A DNA stretch of 64,000 nucleotides from Escarpia spicata (lineage: Eukaryota > Annelida > Polychaeta > Sabellida > Siboglinidae), in contig OZ023214.1 of NCBI GenBank assembly GCA_963995525.1, positions 17,134,514 to 17,198,513 on the forward strand, read 5' to 3'. Both the position numbers and the translations under genes were made by a program. Shown one piece after another: positions 11,166 through 23,554 of the stretch (its first letter is position 1; every line of letters begins with the position of its first letter). The notes beneath the pieces are model-generated. The model saw only the letters and a program-made list of their open reading frames with translations, did no database searches and was not told the DNA's origin.

Positions 11166-12399
11166 CACACGTCTGTATATTAGTGCCGTCATATCCACAC
11201 GACACAGCAGTTAATCTAATCTGCAATGGTTTTTATGTTTATTAGCATGACATTATACTTCGTGACATTATACTTAATTCACGAATTAACGATTCGCCTA
11301 CATTGCTACAAGCGATGCCGCTGCCTATCAAACCATAATGGGTCGGCGTAGCAGTGGTGCTGTATGGTCTAGTAGACCCGAGTATCCGACAAAGAGACAA
11401 AGAGAAAACATTTTGGATGTTGGCAATGCACTGGCAAGAGAAGGCGGCAGGGTCTACCGAGTGTCGCACGAGTTGTGTTGTAGAGCCTGCTCATTTGATA
11501 TCACGTACACATTGATTCGCCGAAGTAGACACCCACATTCTAATTGCGTCGCTCCATGTCAACGCACTCGGTCGCCTCGCTCCAGCGAGTTCAATTTGTC
11601 TGGCGTCCCGAAACCATCGCCACAGTTGAGATGACACAACGGTCCGCATTGCTGTCAGACATTGTGGAATTTGCTATCACAGCACCAAACATCAGCAGTA
11701 ATATAATATGTTTTATCGCACGTCTGAAGATACCCGTGTACGTTAATACATTGTGTTCGTCGTCATGAGCAACGATTAATACAGTTTGCAAATTAATGTC
11801 TTAATATATGTCACAAGTTCCTTATCATGCCTATTTTTAGATATTATCATAGAAACCTAATACTTGATCAGATTAATTTGTTTATGTTTTGTTCTAAGCA
11901 ACGTTTATGACCGATTTAACGCCTGAACATGACACCGGCAATGGTTTGGGAGATGACGTCAACAATAACGGCTACGACGACGCAGACAATGCAACAATAC
12001 ACGTTACCTTCAGCGTTTTTCGTCTGCCATCAGTGCGTGATGACAGCAGTTCGTCTCCTGTCTTCCGCCTAACTTCATAACGCACCAGTTCACGCGTGTT
12101 TCATTGAAACGGCTGATCGTGCAGCACGGCCGATGCATCACAGAAGTGCGTGCACCTGACGCGCGATCTTATATACGCAGAGCCGCAGCGCCGCCGGTGG
12201 CTGCGCCGCTCACTGACGCTCTGTGCTCTGATCAATAACGCGAGCTCTACAGCCACAGTAACTCGCCGCCTCTGTTAGACACGAATGACTGCACACTTAG
12301 TACACTGTTGTTATTTAAAACGACCTCGTGTGTTCCTTATTTATTTAAAATAATTAATATAATATTCTTAATACCAGAATGATGTATACAGAGACAGCG
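11166..12399. other. Intergenic DNA with a CpG-rich, TATA-containing segment
   Basis: No gene recognised. Frames up to 98 codons (11338-11634 +) lack domains. Sequence 12090-12270 is markedly richer in G+C and CpG than its surroundings and contains CTTATATACGC at about 12169, followed by GC-rich DNA. It resembles a promoter or the promoter of an old retroelement, but no transcript can be assigned. Confidence 0.4.
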
Positions 12400-12625
12400 G
12401 CACATACGTGGGCGGAGCGGTATGCAGGAACGACAACATTCGCACGAGAATAAACACGGGGGAGGATGCATGGAGGAAGGTGGAAAGGGTGATGGGAGAT
12501 ATGCACATATCTCGAAAGCTCAAGGTAAAGGTGCTTCGTTGGTGTGTCATACCAGCATACATATACGGCTAAATGATCTGGAGACCCTGATGAGAGAGAG
12601 CCAAAGATAGATGGGAGATGAGACA
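12400..12625 (+). pseudogene. Non-LTR reverse transcriptase C-terminal remnant
   Basis: One plus-strand frame reads AWRKVERVMGDMHISRKLKV, then VLRWCVIPAYIYGLNDLETL. This is the thumb/connection region that follows the palm in many invertebrate LINE reverse transcriptases. It is truncated on both sides and no catalytic motifs are present. It sits immediately left of the 44-bp satellite. Confidence 0.65.
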
Positions 12626-12802
12626 ACTGATGGAGACAGCAGTGCAAGTACAGCGAGGAGGAAAGAAACGTAAACAGAAACCGAGGACCAGAATCGAAGC
12701 CAGCCCAGAATTAATTTTAGGGAAAACAAGGAACAATAACGTTGCACACCAAACTGCATTTAAAACACCAGACACACTTTTGGATGTTGAGCGCGCGCCC
12801 CT

Positions 12803-15800
12803 GGTTCCCACGACCAAGACCGACGCCACAGCAAGTGGGATGAAATGGTTCCCACAAGTAAGACCGACGCCACAACTAGTGGGATGAAATGTTTCCCACA
12901 ATCAAAACCGAAGCCACAGCAAGTGGGACGAAATGGTTCCCACAACCAAGACCGACGCCACAGCAAGTGGAACGAAATGGTTCCCACAAACAAGACCAAC
13001 GCCACAGCAAGTGGGACGAAATGGTTCCCACAAGCAAGACCGACGCCACAACTAGTGGGACGAAATGGTTCCCACAAGCAAGACCGACGCCACAGCAAGT
13101 GGGACGAAATGGTTCCCACAACCAAGACTGACGCCACAGCAAGTGGAACGAAATGGTTCCCACAACCAAGACCGACGCCACAACAAGTGGGACGAAATGG
13201 TTCCCACAAGCAAGACCGACGCCACAACTAGTGGGACGAAATGGTTCCCACAACCAAGACCGAAGCCACAGCAAGTGGGACGAAATGGTTACCACAACCA
13301 AGACCGACGCCACAGCAAGTGGGACGAAATGGTTCCCACAACCAAGACTGACGCCACAGCAAGTGGAACGAAATGGTTCCCACAACCAAGACCGACGCCA
13401 CAGCAAGTGGGACGAAATGGTTCCCACAAGCAAGACCGACGCCACAGCAAGTGGGACAAAATGGTTCCCACAACCAAGACCGACCCCCCAGCAAGTAGGA
13501 CGAAATGGTCCCCACTTTCAAGACCGACGCTACAGCAAGTGGGACGAAATGGTTCCCACAAGCAAGACCGACGCCACAACTAGTGGGACGAAATGGTTCC
13601 CACAAGCAAGACCGACGCCACAGCAAGTGGGACGAAATGGTTCCCACAACCAAGACTGACGCCACAGCAAGTGGAACGAAATGGTTCCCACAACCAAGAC
13701 CGACGCCACAGCAAGTGGGACGAAATGGTTCCCACAAGCAAGACCGACGCCACAACTAGTGGGACGAAATGGTTCCCACAAGCAAGACCGAAGCCACAGC
13801 AAGTGGGACAAAATGGTTCCCACAACCAAGACCGACGCCACAACTAGTGGGACGAAATGGTTCCAACAACCAAGACCGACCCCCCAGCAAGTAGGACGAA
13901 ATGGTCCCCACTTTCAAGACCGACGCAACAGCAAGTGGGACGAAATGGTTCCCACAAGCAAGACCGACGCCACAACTAGTGGGACGAAATGGTTCCCACA
14001 AGCAAGACCGACGCCACAGCAAGTGGGACGAAATGGTTCCCACAACCAAGACTGACGCCACAGCAAGTGGAACGAAATGGTTCCCACAACCAAGACCGAC
14101 GCCACAGCAAGTGGAACGAAATGGTTCCCACAAACAAGACCAACGCCACAGCAAGTGGGACGAAATGGTTCCCACAAGCAAGACCGACGCCACAACTAGT
14201 GGGACGAAATGGTTCCCACAAGCAAGACCGACGCCACAGCAAGTGGGACGAAATGGTTCCCACAACCAAGACCGACGCCACAACTAGTGGGACGAAATGG
14301 TTCCAACAACCAAGACCGACGCCCCAGCAAGTAGGACGAAATGGTCCCCACTTTCAAGACCGACGCTACAGCAAGTGGGACGAAATGGTTCCCACAAGCA
14401 AGACCGACGCCACAACTAGTGGGACGAAATGGTTCCCACAAGCAAGACCGACGCCACCGCAAGTGGGACGAAATGGTTCCCACAACCAAGACTGACGCCA
14501 CAGCAAGTGGAACGAAATGGTTCCCACAACCAAGACCGACGCCACAGCAAGTGGAACGAAATGGTTCCCACAAACAAGACCAACGCCACAGCAAGTGGGA
14601 CGAAATGGTTCCCACAAGCAAGACCGACGCCACAACTAGTGGGACGAAATGGTTCCCACAAGCAAGACCGACGCCACAGCAAGTGGGACGAAATGGTTCC
14701 CACAACCAAGACTGACGCCACAGCAAGTGGAACGAAATGGTTCCCACAACCAAGACCGACGCCACAGCAAGTGGGACGAAATGGTTCCCACAAGCAAGAC
14801 CGACGCCACAACTAGTGGGACGAAATGGTTCCCACAACCAAGACCGAAGCCACAGCAAGTGGGACGAAATGGTTCCCACAACCAAGACCGACGCCACAGC
14901 AAGTGGGACGAAATGGTTCCCACAACCAAGACTGACGCCACAGCAAGTGGAACGAAATGGTTCCCACAACCAAGACCGACGCCACAGCAAGTGGGACGAA
15001 ATGGTTCCCACAAGCAAGACCGACGCCACAACTAGTGGGACGAAATGGATCCCACAAGCAAGACTGAAGCCACAGCAAGTGGGACAAAATGGTTCCCACA
15101 ACCAAGACCGACGCCACAACTAGTGGGACGAAATGGTTCCAACAACCAAGACCGACCCCCCAGCAAGTAGGACGAAATGGTCCCCACTTTCAAGACCGAC
15201 GCTACAGCAAGTGGGACGAAATGGTTCCCACAAGCAAGACCGACGCCACAACTAGTGGGACGAAATGGTTCCCACAAGCAAGACCGACGCCACAGCAAGT
15301 GGGACGAAATGGTTCCCACAACCAAGACTGACGCCACAGCAAGTGGAACGAAATGGTTCCCACAACCAAGACCGACGCCACAGCAAGTGGGACGAAATGG
15401 TTCCCACAAGCAAGACCGACGCCACAACTAGTGGGACGAAATGGTTCCCACAAGCAAGACCGAAGCCACAGCAAGTGGGACAAAATGGTTCCCACAACCA
15501 AGACCGACGCCACAACTGGTGGGACGAAATGGTTCCAACAACCAAGACCGACCCCCAGCAAGTAGGACGAAATGGTCCCCACTTTCAAGACCGACGCTAC
15601 AGCAAGTGGGACGAAATGGTTCCCACAAGCAAGACCGACGCCACAACTAGTGGGACGAAATGGTTCCCACAAGCAAGACCGAAGCCACATCAAGTGGGAC
15701 AAAATGGTTCCCACAACCAAGACCGACGCCACAACTAGTGGGACGAAATGGTTCCCACAACCAAGACTGACGCCACAGCAAGTGGAACGAAATGGTTCCC

Positions 15801-16857
15801 ACAACCAAGACCGACGCCACAGCAAGTGGGACGAAATGGTTCCCACAAGCAAGACCGACGCCACAACTAGTGGGATGAAATGGTTCCCACAAGCAAGACC
15901 GAAGCCACAGCAAGTGGGACAAAATGGTTCCCACAACCAAGACCGACGCCACAACTAGTGGGACGAAATGGTTCCAACAACCAAGACCGACCCCCCAGCA
16001 AGTAGGACGAAATGGTCCCCACTTTCAAGACCGACGCTACAGCAAGTGGGACGAAATGGTTCCCACAACCAAGACCGACTCTACAGCAAGTGGGACGAAA
16101 TGGTTCCCACAACCAAGACCGACTCTACAGCAAGTGGGACGAAATGGTTCCTACAACCAAGACCTACGCTACGGCAAGTGGGACGAAATGGTTCCCACAA
16201 CCAAGACCGACGCTACAGCAAGTGGGACGAAATTTTTCCCACAACCAAGACCGACGCTACAGGAAGTGGAACGAAATTTTTCCCACAACCAAGACCGACG
16301 CTACAGCAAGTGGAACGAAATTGTTCCCACAACCAAGACCGACGCTACAGCAAGTAGTACAAAATTGTTCCCAAAACCAAGACCGACGCTACAGCAAGTG
16401 GGACGAAATTGTTCCCACAACCAAGACTAACGCTACAGCAAGTGGAACGAAATTGTTCCCACAACCAAGAAAGACGCTATAGCAAGTGGTACGAAATTGT
16501 ACCCACAACCAAGACCGACGCTACAGCAAGTGGGACGAAATTGTTCTCACAACCAAGACCGACGCTACAGCAAGTGGGACGAAATTGTTCCCACAACCAA
16601 GACTGACGCTACAGCAAGTAGAACGAAATTGTTCCCACAACCAGGACCGACGCTACAGCAAGTGGGACGAATTGTTACCACAACCAAGACCGACGCTACA
16701 GGAAGTGGGACGAAATTGTTCCCACAACCAAGACCGACGCTACAGCAAGTGGGACGAAATTGTTCCCACCTCCAAGACCGACGCTACAGCAAGTGGGACG
16801 AAATGGTTCCCACAACCAAGATCGACGCAACAGCAAGTTGGACGAAATGGTTCCCAC
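12803..16857. repeat. 44-bp satellite array, about 92 units
   Basis: Monomers of 44 bp of the form ACCAAGACCGACGCCACAGC followed by AAGTGGGACGAAATGGTTCCCACA. GTGGGA and TCCCAC within each monomer can pair as a 6-bp hairpin with a 9-nt loop. Variants carry ACTAGT in place of GCAAGT, AGCAAG for ACCAAG, or CCCCACTTTCAAG. The last type recurs at 13510, 13906, 14346, 15182, 15577 and 16017, that is every 9, 10, 19, 9 and 10 monomers, so a higher-order unit exists. From about 16060 rightward a different subfamily (GACGCTACAGC with AAATTGTTCC) takes over. Most frames on both strands are open, giving many overlapping pseudo-ORFs (up to 307 codons). None is regarded as a gene. Confidence 0.95.
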
Positions 16858-17332
16858 AGAGGAGAGCGACTAAAATTATACCAAAACTGAGGGATCTTAG
16901 TTATGAAAAAACGCCTACAAGAATGTGGTTTAACAATACTAGAGACCAGGAGATTGAGAGGAGATCAGATAGAAGTGTTTAAAATATTGAATGGTTATGA
17001 AAATATTGATAGAAATATGTTTTTTCAGTTAAGAAAGATAGAAAGACTAGAGGACATGAAGTTACATTAGTAAAGGAGCAGTGTAGATTAGACGTAAGAA
17101 AGCTCTCATTTTCACAAAGGACTGTAAATGAATGGAACATATTATCTGCTGATTGTGTGGGTGATAGTAGCGTGAATATGTTTAAAAATAAAATCGACAC
17201 ATACCTCAGAAGGGCTGGATATATGTAAATAAAAGGGTAGGACTCTCGATAAGCCAAAGGGCTTCCTTGTCCACCTGCCATCTAGAGTTAATTCTCTGGA
17301 TGGCAATCTTGTTAAATCTTATTAAATCATAA
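16858..17332 (+). mobile_element. 5'-truncated LINE C copy inserted in the satellite
   Basis: About 475 bp matching the 3' end of LINE C (compare 56065-56527). It has the same C-terminal protein region (LRDLSYE, RGDQIEVFKILNGYENIDRN, with a frameshift) and the same tail, from CTCTCGATAAGCCAAAGGGC to TCTTGTTAAATCTTATTAAA. Satellite sequence stops at GGTTCCCACA on the left and resumes at ACCAAGACCG on the right, in phase with the monomer. The copy therefore inserted into the array. Any target duplication is too short to define. Confidence 0.85.
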
Positions 17333-17366
17333 CCAAGACCGACGCAACAGCAAGTGAGACGAAATA
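17333..17366. repeat. Terminal piece of the 44-bp satellite
   Basis: ACCAAGACCGACGCAACAGC followed by a degenerate AAGTGAGACGAAATA. It continues the array across the LINE insertion and marks its right edge. Confidence 0.85.
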
Positions 17367-20300
17367 CGACTGACTCAGCTAACTTCCTGCTAATGGTATT
17401 GCCAGCCTGGCATGACACGATGATGATTCCGGGTACATGGCAACGCAACGGAAAAGGTCGCTTTAATTATTTACATTCTTATCACCGATGCTCCATCAAA
17501 AGACTTTATTTTATATCCTGTACCGCATCTAATACAGAGTACGATTGTTATTTATCGTTAAACAAAGTCATCCGCGTTTTCCCGATATAAAGGTATCAGC
17601 AGTACAAAAAACGATCGAGCCAGTTCGCCGAGCCGCCCTATATTTTGAATGACATCCACACACATCTACAATAGGGTATTGCCGCGTTAAGGTATTCTGA
17701 TAACTTCTTCCTCGTATATGTGTCGATATGAGACGATATAGCTATATATTCACAATCTGCCTGTAACCGCATCTTTGCGTGGTGATTAGCGTGTGCAATA
17801 TGAAGTTGGAGGGTGGAGGGTGGAGGGTGGGGTAGCATCGGATCCTGACAGGATCGACGGTTTGCTACTCACGAGCGAGTTCCATAAACTAGGTAACATA
17901 CAACATATCCAGCCCGTGCAAGTTCGCCATCGTGATCAACTGCACTGACAAGGAGCTGGTTGCTTCTAGAAATTTTGCAAGTTCGATGTCTTCACATGAC
18001 CACAAAATGTTGATGTTGAATTCCTTTTAGTGCGTGGAAACTGAGCAGGTTATCATTCGCAAATTGTGTAAGTCTTTGGGATTGTTTCTGGTAGTTCCAA
18101 GGGTGTACGAAGTCCAACCGTACCAAGACACTGGACAGCTATACCTTTGATGTTGAGTTCATGTCACCTCCAACTGTGGCTATAGACAGCGAGACTGCGG
18201 ACAGTTAAAGCTTCATGGCATTCACCATTTCCACTATTCGTCCAGTGGTGACACCGTTGACCTATTGCTTTAACAACTTTCTGTCAACTTTGGTAGTGTT
18301 TTGTGCATGTTTTTTGTTTCAAAGGTTTATGAACATTGCTTCCTCGGTACATCATGAAACCATGTAGTTTCTTCAGCCAGTCGTTGCTTCACGGTGATGA
18401 TAACCTATACTTCTTTGTCCTTATCTATTAGATGAGTTAACTATTGACCTCGTCATTTGGAGCAGAGTATTTCGTTGCCATAGGTACTAAAGGCATGTCG
18501 TTACACTGTGGGTCAATCCGGTTTCTGCTGTAGGCTCCTGTATGGAGTCAGCGACAATATTGCTGACATACACACGCTTGACAGGAAAGCAACTCCGTCG
18601 ACAGGGAGCAAAAAACAGTGGTTAAAAGGCTACCACTCTTGCGTCAATGACTATCGCTCCCACCTATAAGTCAGTGTTTCCATATTCACCGCCAGTTCCT
18701 CTGAACACATCAACAACTTTATGACAAGCTTCTTTGGGTCATCAGCGTCACGCGTCCATGCTTCATCCGTGGCGGATACCATTAGAGCAGTTGAACGTGG
18801 TCTCTTCGACGTCGTCTTCCATATTGAAGAGGGGGGGATCTTGAGTACCGTGACATTCGTAATCGTTCTGACCTTGTGACGCAACACGTATCCCTGGTTG
18901 ATCGTCCCTTGTAAGGCTGATGGTGCTATTACGCATCTTGTATAATCTATACATCAATTCAGTCGGCTGATCAGCTGGGAATTTGGTTGAAGGGCCTTTT
19001 GGTTTCTGCCAGAGAGACTGTTCTTCATCAGGAGGGCATAGTTTGTATGATCGTAGCCATGGTTAGCCAATGTATAATTCCAGCGAAAGATGCTATAATG
19101 CTGCCAATCGTCTCAGCCCTGATGATGTCCAGCAAAAACTCCATTGTTTCCACGTATCCTGAAATTTTGATTCCTCCTTGAGATATTGAATTATCTTGTT
19201 TCTCAAAACATCTGACAGTTGGTCGATTGTGTTGCGAGTAGAGTTATAATCTGCGATTGCCACCTCTCTTCTTAGGCATCCTAACTACGGGCTAGTTCTT
19301 TGACTTTCACGTCATGTTAATGACCAAATGCATGTGTATTAAGAAATAGTATGCATATTATATGAACAGGAATATATACAAACAGGCTTACACAGAATAA
19401 TTGGGTGTGTTAACAACTTTGGTGTACGCGATAAACACATTTGAGAAGATCATGTTTTTTTGTTAGATTATCCCATATATTTATGAGTAAATTCAAAACA
19501 CCTGAAACTCAGAAAATACACGTACAAATCATAAAATATTTGGTTTTATGCAACGGTGTGTACAAGAAGATGTCAATTAATTAATAAAAATATTTTGACA
19601 CAAGTTTGAGTTTGTGACATTTAAATAACCTTCAAAATCGAGGGTGGCATCCACATACGCCTATTTTCATATCCTTTGTGTGATGGATCTAGCAAGAATT
19701 CCTGCCATTAACAAAAACTTGCATTTAAAAGTATAACATCACATGTTGGCTAACCTACTATTTGCAGAAAGGCATAGTTTCGAAAATTCATCTTTTGACG
19801 GTGAACTTGTCTAAAGTAGATATGCGACCGCTGTAATGTTAAGACGATTGCGGAAAGGCACAATTTCGAAAATTCATCATTTGATGGTGACCTTGATTGA
19901 CCTTGGATTCACGCTTATTGCACCACTTGGCAGCTTTACAACAGGCCTCGTTGGCTTGTGGAGTTGTAGAGCTTTCAAATTATAAAACAATTGTGTGTGT
20001 GTGGGGGGGGGGGGCATTTAGACTCCTAAAATAGAGCACCTTTTGGCGATTTGCCGCTCGCCTAATATACACGAGCTATAGTTGACTAACAGGATACTTC
20101 CAAAGTATCAGTGATATGAATTATTGTGTTAATAACCGACAGCTACAAACTGTATTGCGAGCATTCGCGATTTGGACAATCAAAGCGAGCTGTACTAGTG
20201 TAATTGAACTTTCCCAAATGTAAATGCAATTGGTTTCGCGGATGGATGCTATATATAGGCCTAGACATACCACGCTTCAGTAGGACAAACATATTCCAAG

Positions 20301-20599
20301 TACCTATGTAGGCCTATATATTATTTATATGCTAAAGGTATTTACATTACTCTTGCAGTTCTAAAGAAACGTGTTATTTTGCAAATGCGGGTATGACTTT
20401 GCCAATGGCGGTACATTATCTCGGTAGGAGAATCGCTTTGCAGTACTTTATTGGCCTCAATACATCATGACCGTTCGTTTTGTGGTTAGGCGTACGTAAC
20501 GCGAACGAACGTGTCTGATTCCAACCAAGCGAGCGACTAACTACAGCTGAGCAACACTGAGAAGGTCTACGTCATTTCCTTTGAACAGTGCGGATCTAT
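17367..20599. other. Intergenic DNA, possibly decayed coding or repeat sequence
   Basis: The first 100 bp (to about 17470) is the right flank of the satellite and is partly shared with 33000-33060. Sequence 18000-19300 has balanced base composition and short frames on the minus strand, which may reflect an old element or pseudogene, but no family motif could be recognised. A GT run joined to a G12 run lies at about 19990-20013. Copies of TAGGCCTA occur at 20258 and 20309. Confidence 0.4.
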
Positions 20600-20925
20600 T
20601 TTCTGAAAAATAGAACAACATTTATTGAAAAATAGAACTAGAGAACATGAAGCAATGTCAGAGTAGGGATAGTGTATTTAGATATAAGAAAATATTTGTT
20701 CTCACACAGGACGATAACTGAATGAAACAAATATTTGCTGTTTGCATAACGCGGATGCGTGCAGCGTGAATTGTTTAAAACAAAACTGACACATTAATTT
20801 TAGGCATATAGTCGTTCAGAAGGGCTGGTTACATATAAACACACACTCAAGTTGGACTCTGGATAAGCCAAAGGCCTCCTTGGTCACCTTCCATCCGTTG
20901 TAATTCTGAGAGGCAACCTTGTTAA
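20600..20925 (+). mobile_element. Old diverged LINE C 3' fragment
   Basis: Aligns by eye to the LINE C end. It keeps AGAACATGAAG, AGATATAAGAAAATATTTG, TCACACAGGACGATAACTGAATG and a degenerate CTCTGGATAAGCCAAAGG tail ending near CTTGTTAATTAAAA. It carries many substitutions and small insertions, so it is older than the copy at 16858-17332. Confidence 0.7.
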
Positions 20926-21437
20926 TTAAAACAGTTTCGATACACCGATAGTGTATGCTGTGGGACAGAACAAAGTAGTTACGACATGTGTTGTTACGGT
21001 ATGGTGTGTAGCCTAGATCTGTTGCTGGCAGGTCTAGACTCTAGGTACACACTGCCAGAAATGTTCTTGTACATAAAAAGCGTCAACATACAATTTCCAG
21101 GGACTGACGTGGACCGGCGGGGGTCTTTGTCATTTAACGTTTAGCTTCATGAAAACACACACAACCATTCACTTGCGTATCATTCTACCTTCCCCCACCC
21201 TTCCACCCCTTCTCGTAGTGTGTTGGCCAATTAAGCATTGTGCCCTGCGATAATAGGCTTGTTGAATGTGCATTACTGTTAAAATAAATGCAGCTGTAAT
21301 GCAATTTCCCCAATTCCCCTGATGTCCCAGCGCCCATATTCAATAATATGGTCACCTCCCCAAAGAACACTTTGGCCCGGTCTTGAAAGTGAACCATAGC
21401 GAGGTCGTATGCGTGTGCAAGGCCGTAGGCTGGGGGA
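20926..21437. other. Intergenic DNA, no gene seen
   Basis: Nothing recognisable besides ordinary unique sequence. Confidence 0.4.
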
Positions 21438-21476
<39 letters not shown>

Positions 21477-21690
21477 TGTGTGTTTGTGTGTGTTTGTGTG
21501 TGTTTGTGTGCGTGTTTGTGTGTGTATATGTGTGTGTTTGTGTATGTGTTTGTGTGTGCGTGCATGTGTGTGTGTGTGTGTGCGTGCGTGTGCGTGTGCG
21601 TGTGTGTGTGTGTGTTTCTGTGTGTGTGTTTGTGTATATGCATGTGTGTGTGCGTGCGTTCCCTGTGTGCGCGCTCGTCTCTATGTGTGT
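21438..21690. repeat. (TG)n microsatellite
   Basis: Imperfect TG repeat with TTTG and CG interruptions. All long frames here (Cys/Val on plus, His/Thr on minus) are artefacts of the dinucleotide repeat. Confidence 0.95.
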
Positions 21691-22699
21691 ACAAAGGATG
21701 CACTCACACTCTTCCGCTGAGACAAAATAGTTTCGTTTGAGGGAAAAGAGTCATGTATGGTCAGATCAAAAGGGTGCGGATTTGATGTCTCAAGGCGGTA
21801 CAGGATGTTTTAGGTGAACAAAATACCCATCTGGCATGCGTATGTGTGCACGCGCGCATACGTGCGTTATTCCTTGTAGTCCGTTTCAGCTATCACATCT
21901 GTCGTAACCTGGGAAGCAGAAGCGGAGGCGGAGACACAGTATAACATCCAGTTGCTCTGCAGGATGATACTCGAAACACCTTTCACCAGTTGTGAGTATT
22001 AATTCGTTCGAGCGACACCACGATGTACAATCGACACATCCCTGCCTACGTCGACAAACGAAGTACGCACCACGCGAGCTCTTGTCAGTCTTCAAGATTC
22101 TTATTGATATAACAATTATTAGTTCCTGCGCATTTATTGAAGATCTTCGTGTGGCGCACTTGTTTCGTCACCTCGGCTGTGTCCTAGGGAGGCGGCTGCA
22201 CAATGAAGTAATCGTGCGTGTTTTTGTTGATTTACCTTAGGCATTTTACTACAACGATCTAACTAGCAGCTGTAGATCACCGCATTGACAACCGACATAG
22301 TGGGAACGTACAATAAACGATCAGTAGACAGCATAGCGAATACACAATCGTCTGGCCGTTGAAGATAACGTTGATAAACGGCCTGATGCTGATAACAGGA
22401 TGAGTAGGTTGGCAAGCGACGTTATTATGCGGCATACGGCAACAGTAATTCACAGAGTCAACGACAGGAGGCCCACACTGCTTTATTAGCGTAGATTACG
22501 CCATCATTACGGACGGGTGTTCCGTCACACTACGGGCCGTCTCTTCATCGTGCCCTTCACTGGTAATATCCCCGTTAGTGCTGATTGATGTTTAAAAAAT
22601 CGAGTGTTTTTATTAAAGACTCAATAAATACTGAACCCTAGACGTGGGGATTTTACAACGGAACTTCCAAATTGAAATTTCTGACAGATATGGTGAACA
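21691..22699. other. Intergenic DNA, no gene seen
   Basis: Several frames of 60-80 codons without domains. No repeat boundary recognised. Confidence 0.4.
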
Positions 22700-23075
22700 A
22701 TGTGTGCGTGTGTGTGCGTGTGTGTGCGTTTGTGTGTGTGCGTGTGTGTGCGTGTGTGTGCGCGTGTGCGTATGTGTGTGTGCCCGTGCGTGCCCGTGCG
22801 TGCCCGTGCGTGCCCGTGCGTGCCCGTGCGTGCCCGTGCGTGTGATGAGTGTGTGTACGTACGAGCATATATACTTTACATACATACACATGCATGTATG
22901 AATGTGTGTGCGTGTGCGCGTGTGCGCATGGGCGTATGTGTGTTTGTATGTATGTTTGTATGTGTGTATGTCTGTCTGTGTGTATGTGTGCATGTGTGTA
23001 CGTGTGTATGTATGCGTGTGTGCGCGTGTATGCATATATGCATAAACGTATGTATGCACGTATGCATGTATGTAT
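22700..23075. repeat. Compound TG/TATG microsatellite with a 10-bp repeat
   Basis: (TG)n and GTGCG tracts enclose about six copies of TGCCCGTGCG at 22780-22842, followed by TATG/CATG-rich repeats to 23075. The right part is shared in inverted form with 31555-31670. Confidence 0.9.
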
Positions 23076-23554
23076 GCGGTTGGGAGAGTTGGACTATTGT
23101 TTTAACATAATAAGTAAGGGGTCATGCCCCAGTTAGACTTCGAAAAAGACGAAAAAAATGGCAATGTATTTATAAAAAAATAATTTAATAAAAAATTCAC
23201 ATGCTCTGACCTAAGTGCATTTGAGTAGTCAGATTTCCAGGTGTGATTGTAGAAGCTATTGACAGTAAAATGGTGTATTTTTAGCTGATTTTACTAAGCG
23301 GAAGGATATTTGGCAGCAATTGAGCTGTTTGACCCTTTAGCCGGAGTACTGCCTGCATCCATTCGTAAATATTGACGGGTGTCATACATACAGGCATTTC
23401 ACGAGAGCTAGAAATATTATATTTGATTAAACTCGACCGGCATATCAACGAGATGATGATAACAGCAGGTAATACGTTTAAGAATGTCTGTAGGTCACGT
23501 TTTATTGTAATCATACAAAACGCTAACATGGCAACCAATGGGAACACTAACTGT
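23000..23554. repeat. Dispersed repeat T, copy 1 (inverted relative to copy 2)
   Basis: The reverse complement of about 31100-31670. Shared landmarks include GAGAGTTGGACTATTGTTTT, GCCCCAGTTAGACTTCGAAA, GATTGTAGAAGCTATTG, GTAAATATTGACGGGTGTCA and CTAACATGG near the end. Copy 1 lacks a clean terminal inverted repeat on its microsatellite side. Confidence 0.8.

Noticed and set aside
12803..16857. CRISPR-like regular array
   Set aside because: Units are contiguous 44-mers without unique spacers, in a eukaryotic genome.
12760..16890. Dozens of long overlapping open frames on both strands (up to 307 codons)
   Set aside because: All lie in the 44-bp satellite. The unit lacks stops in most frames and 44 is not divisible by three, so three units repeat as 44 codons in every frame. 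No start context, splicing or protein family supports coding.
21185..23110. Cys/Val- and His/Thr-rich ORFs
   Set aside because: Direct translations of TG/CA microsatellites. The same applies at 28957-29181 and 44052-44556.
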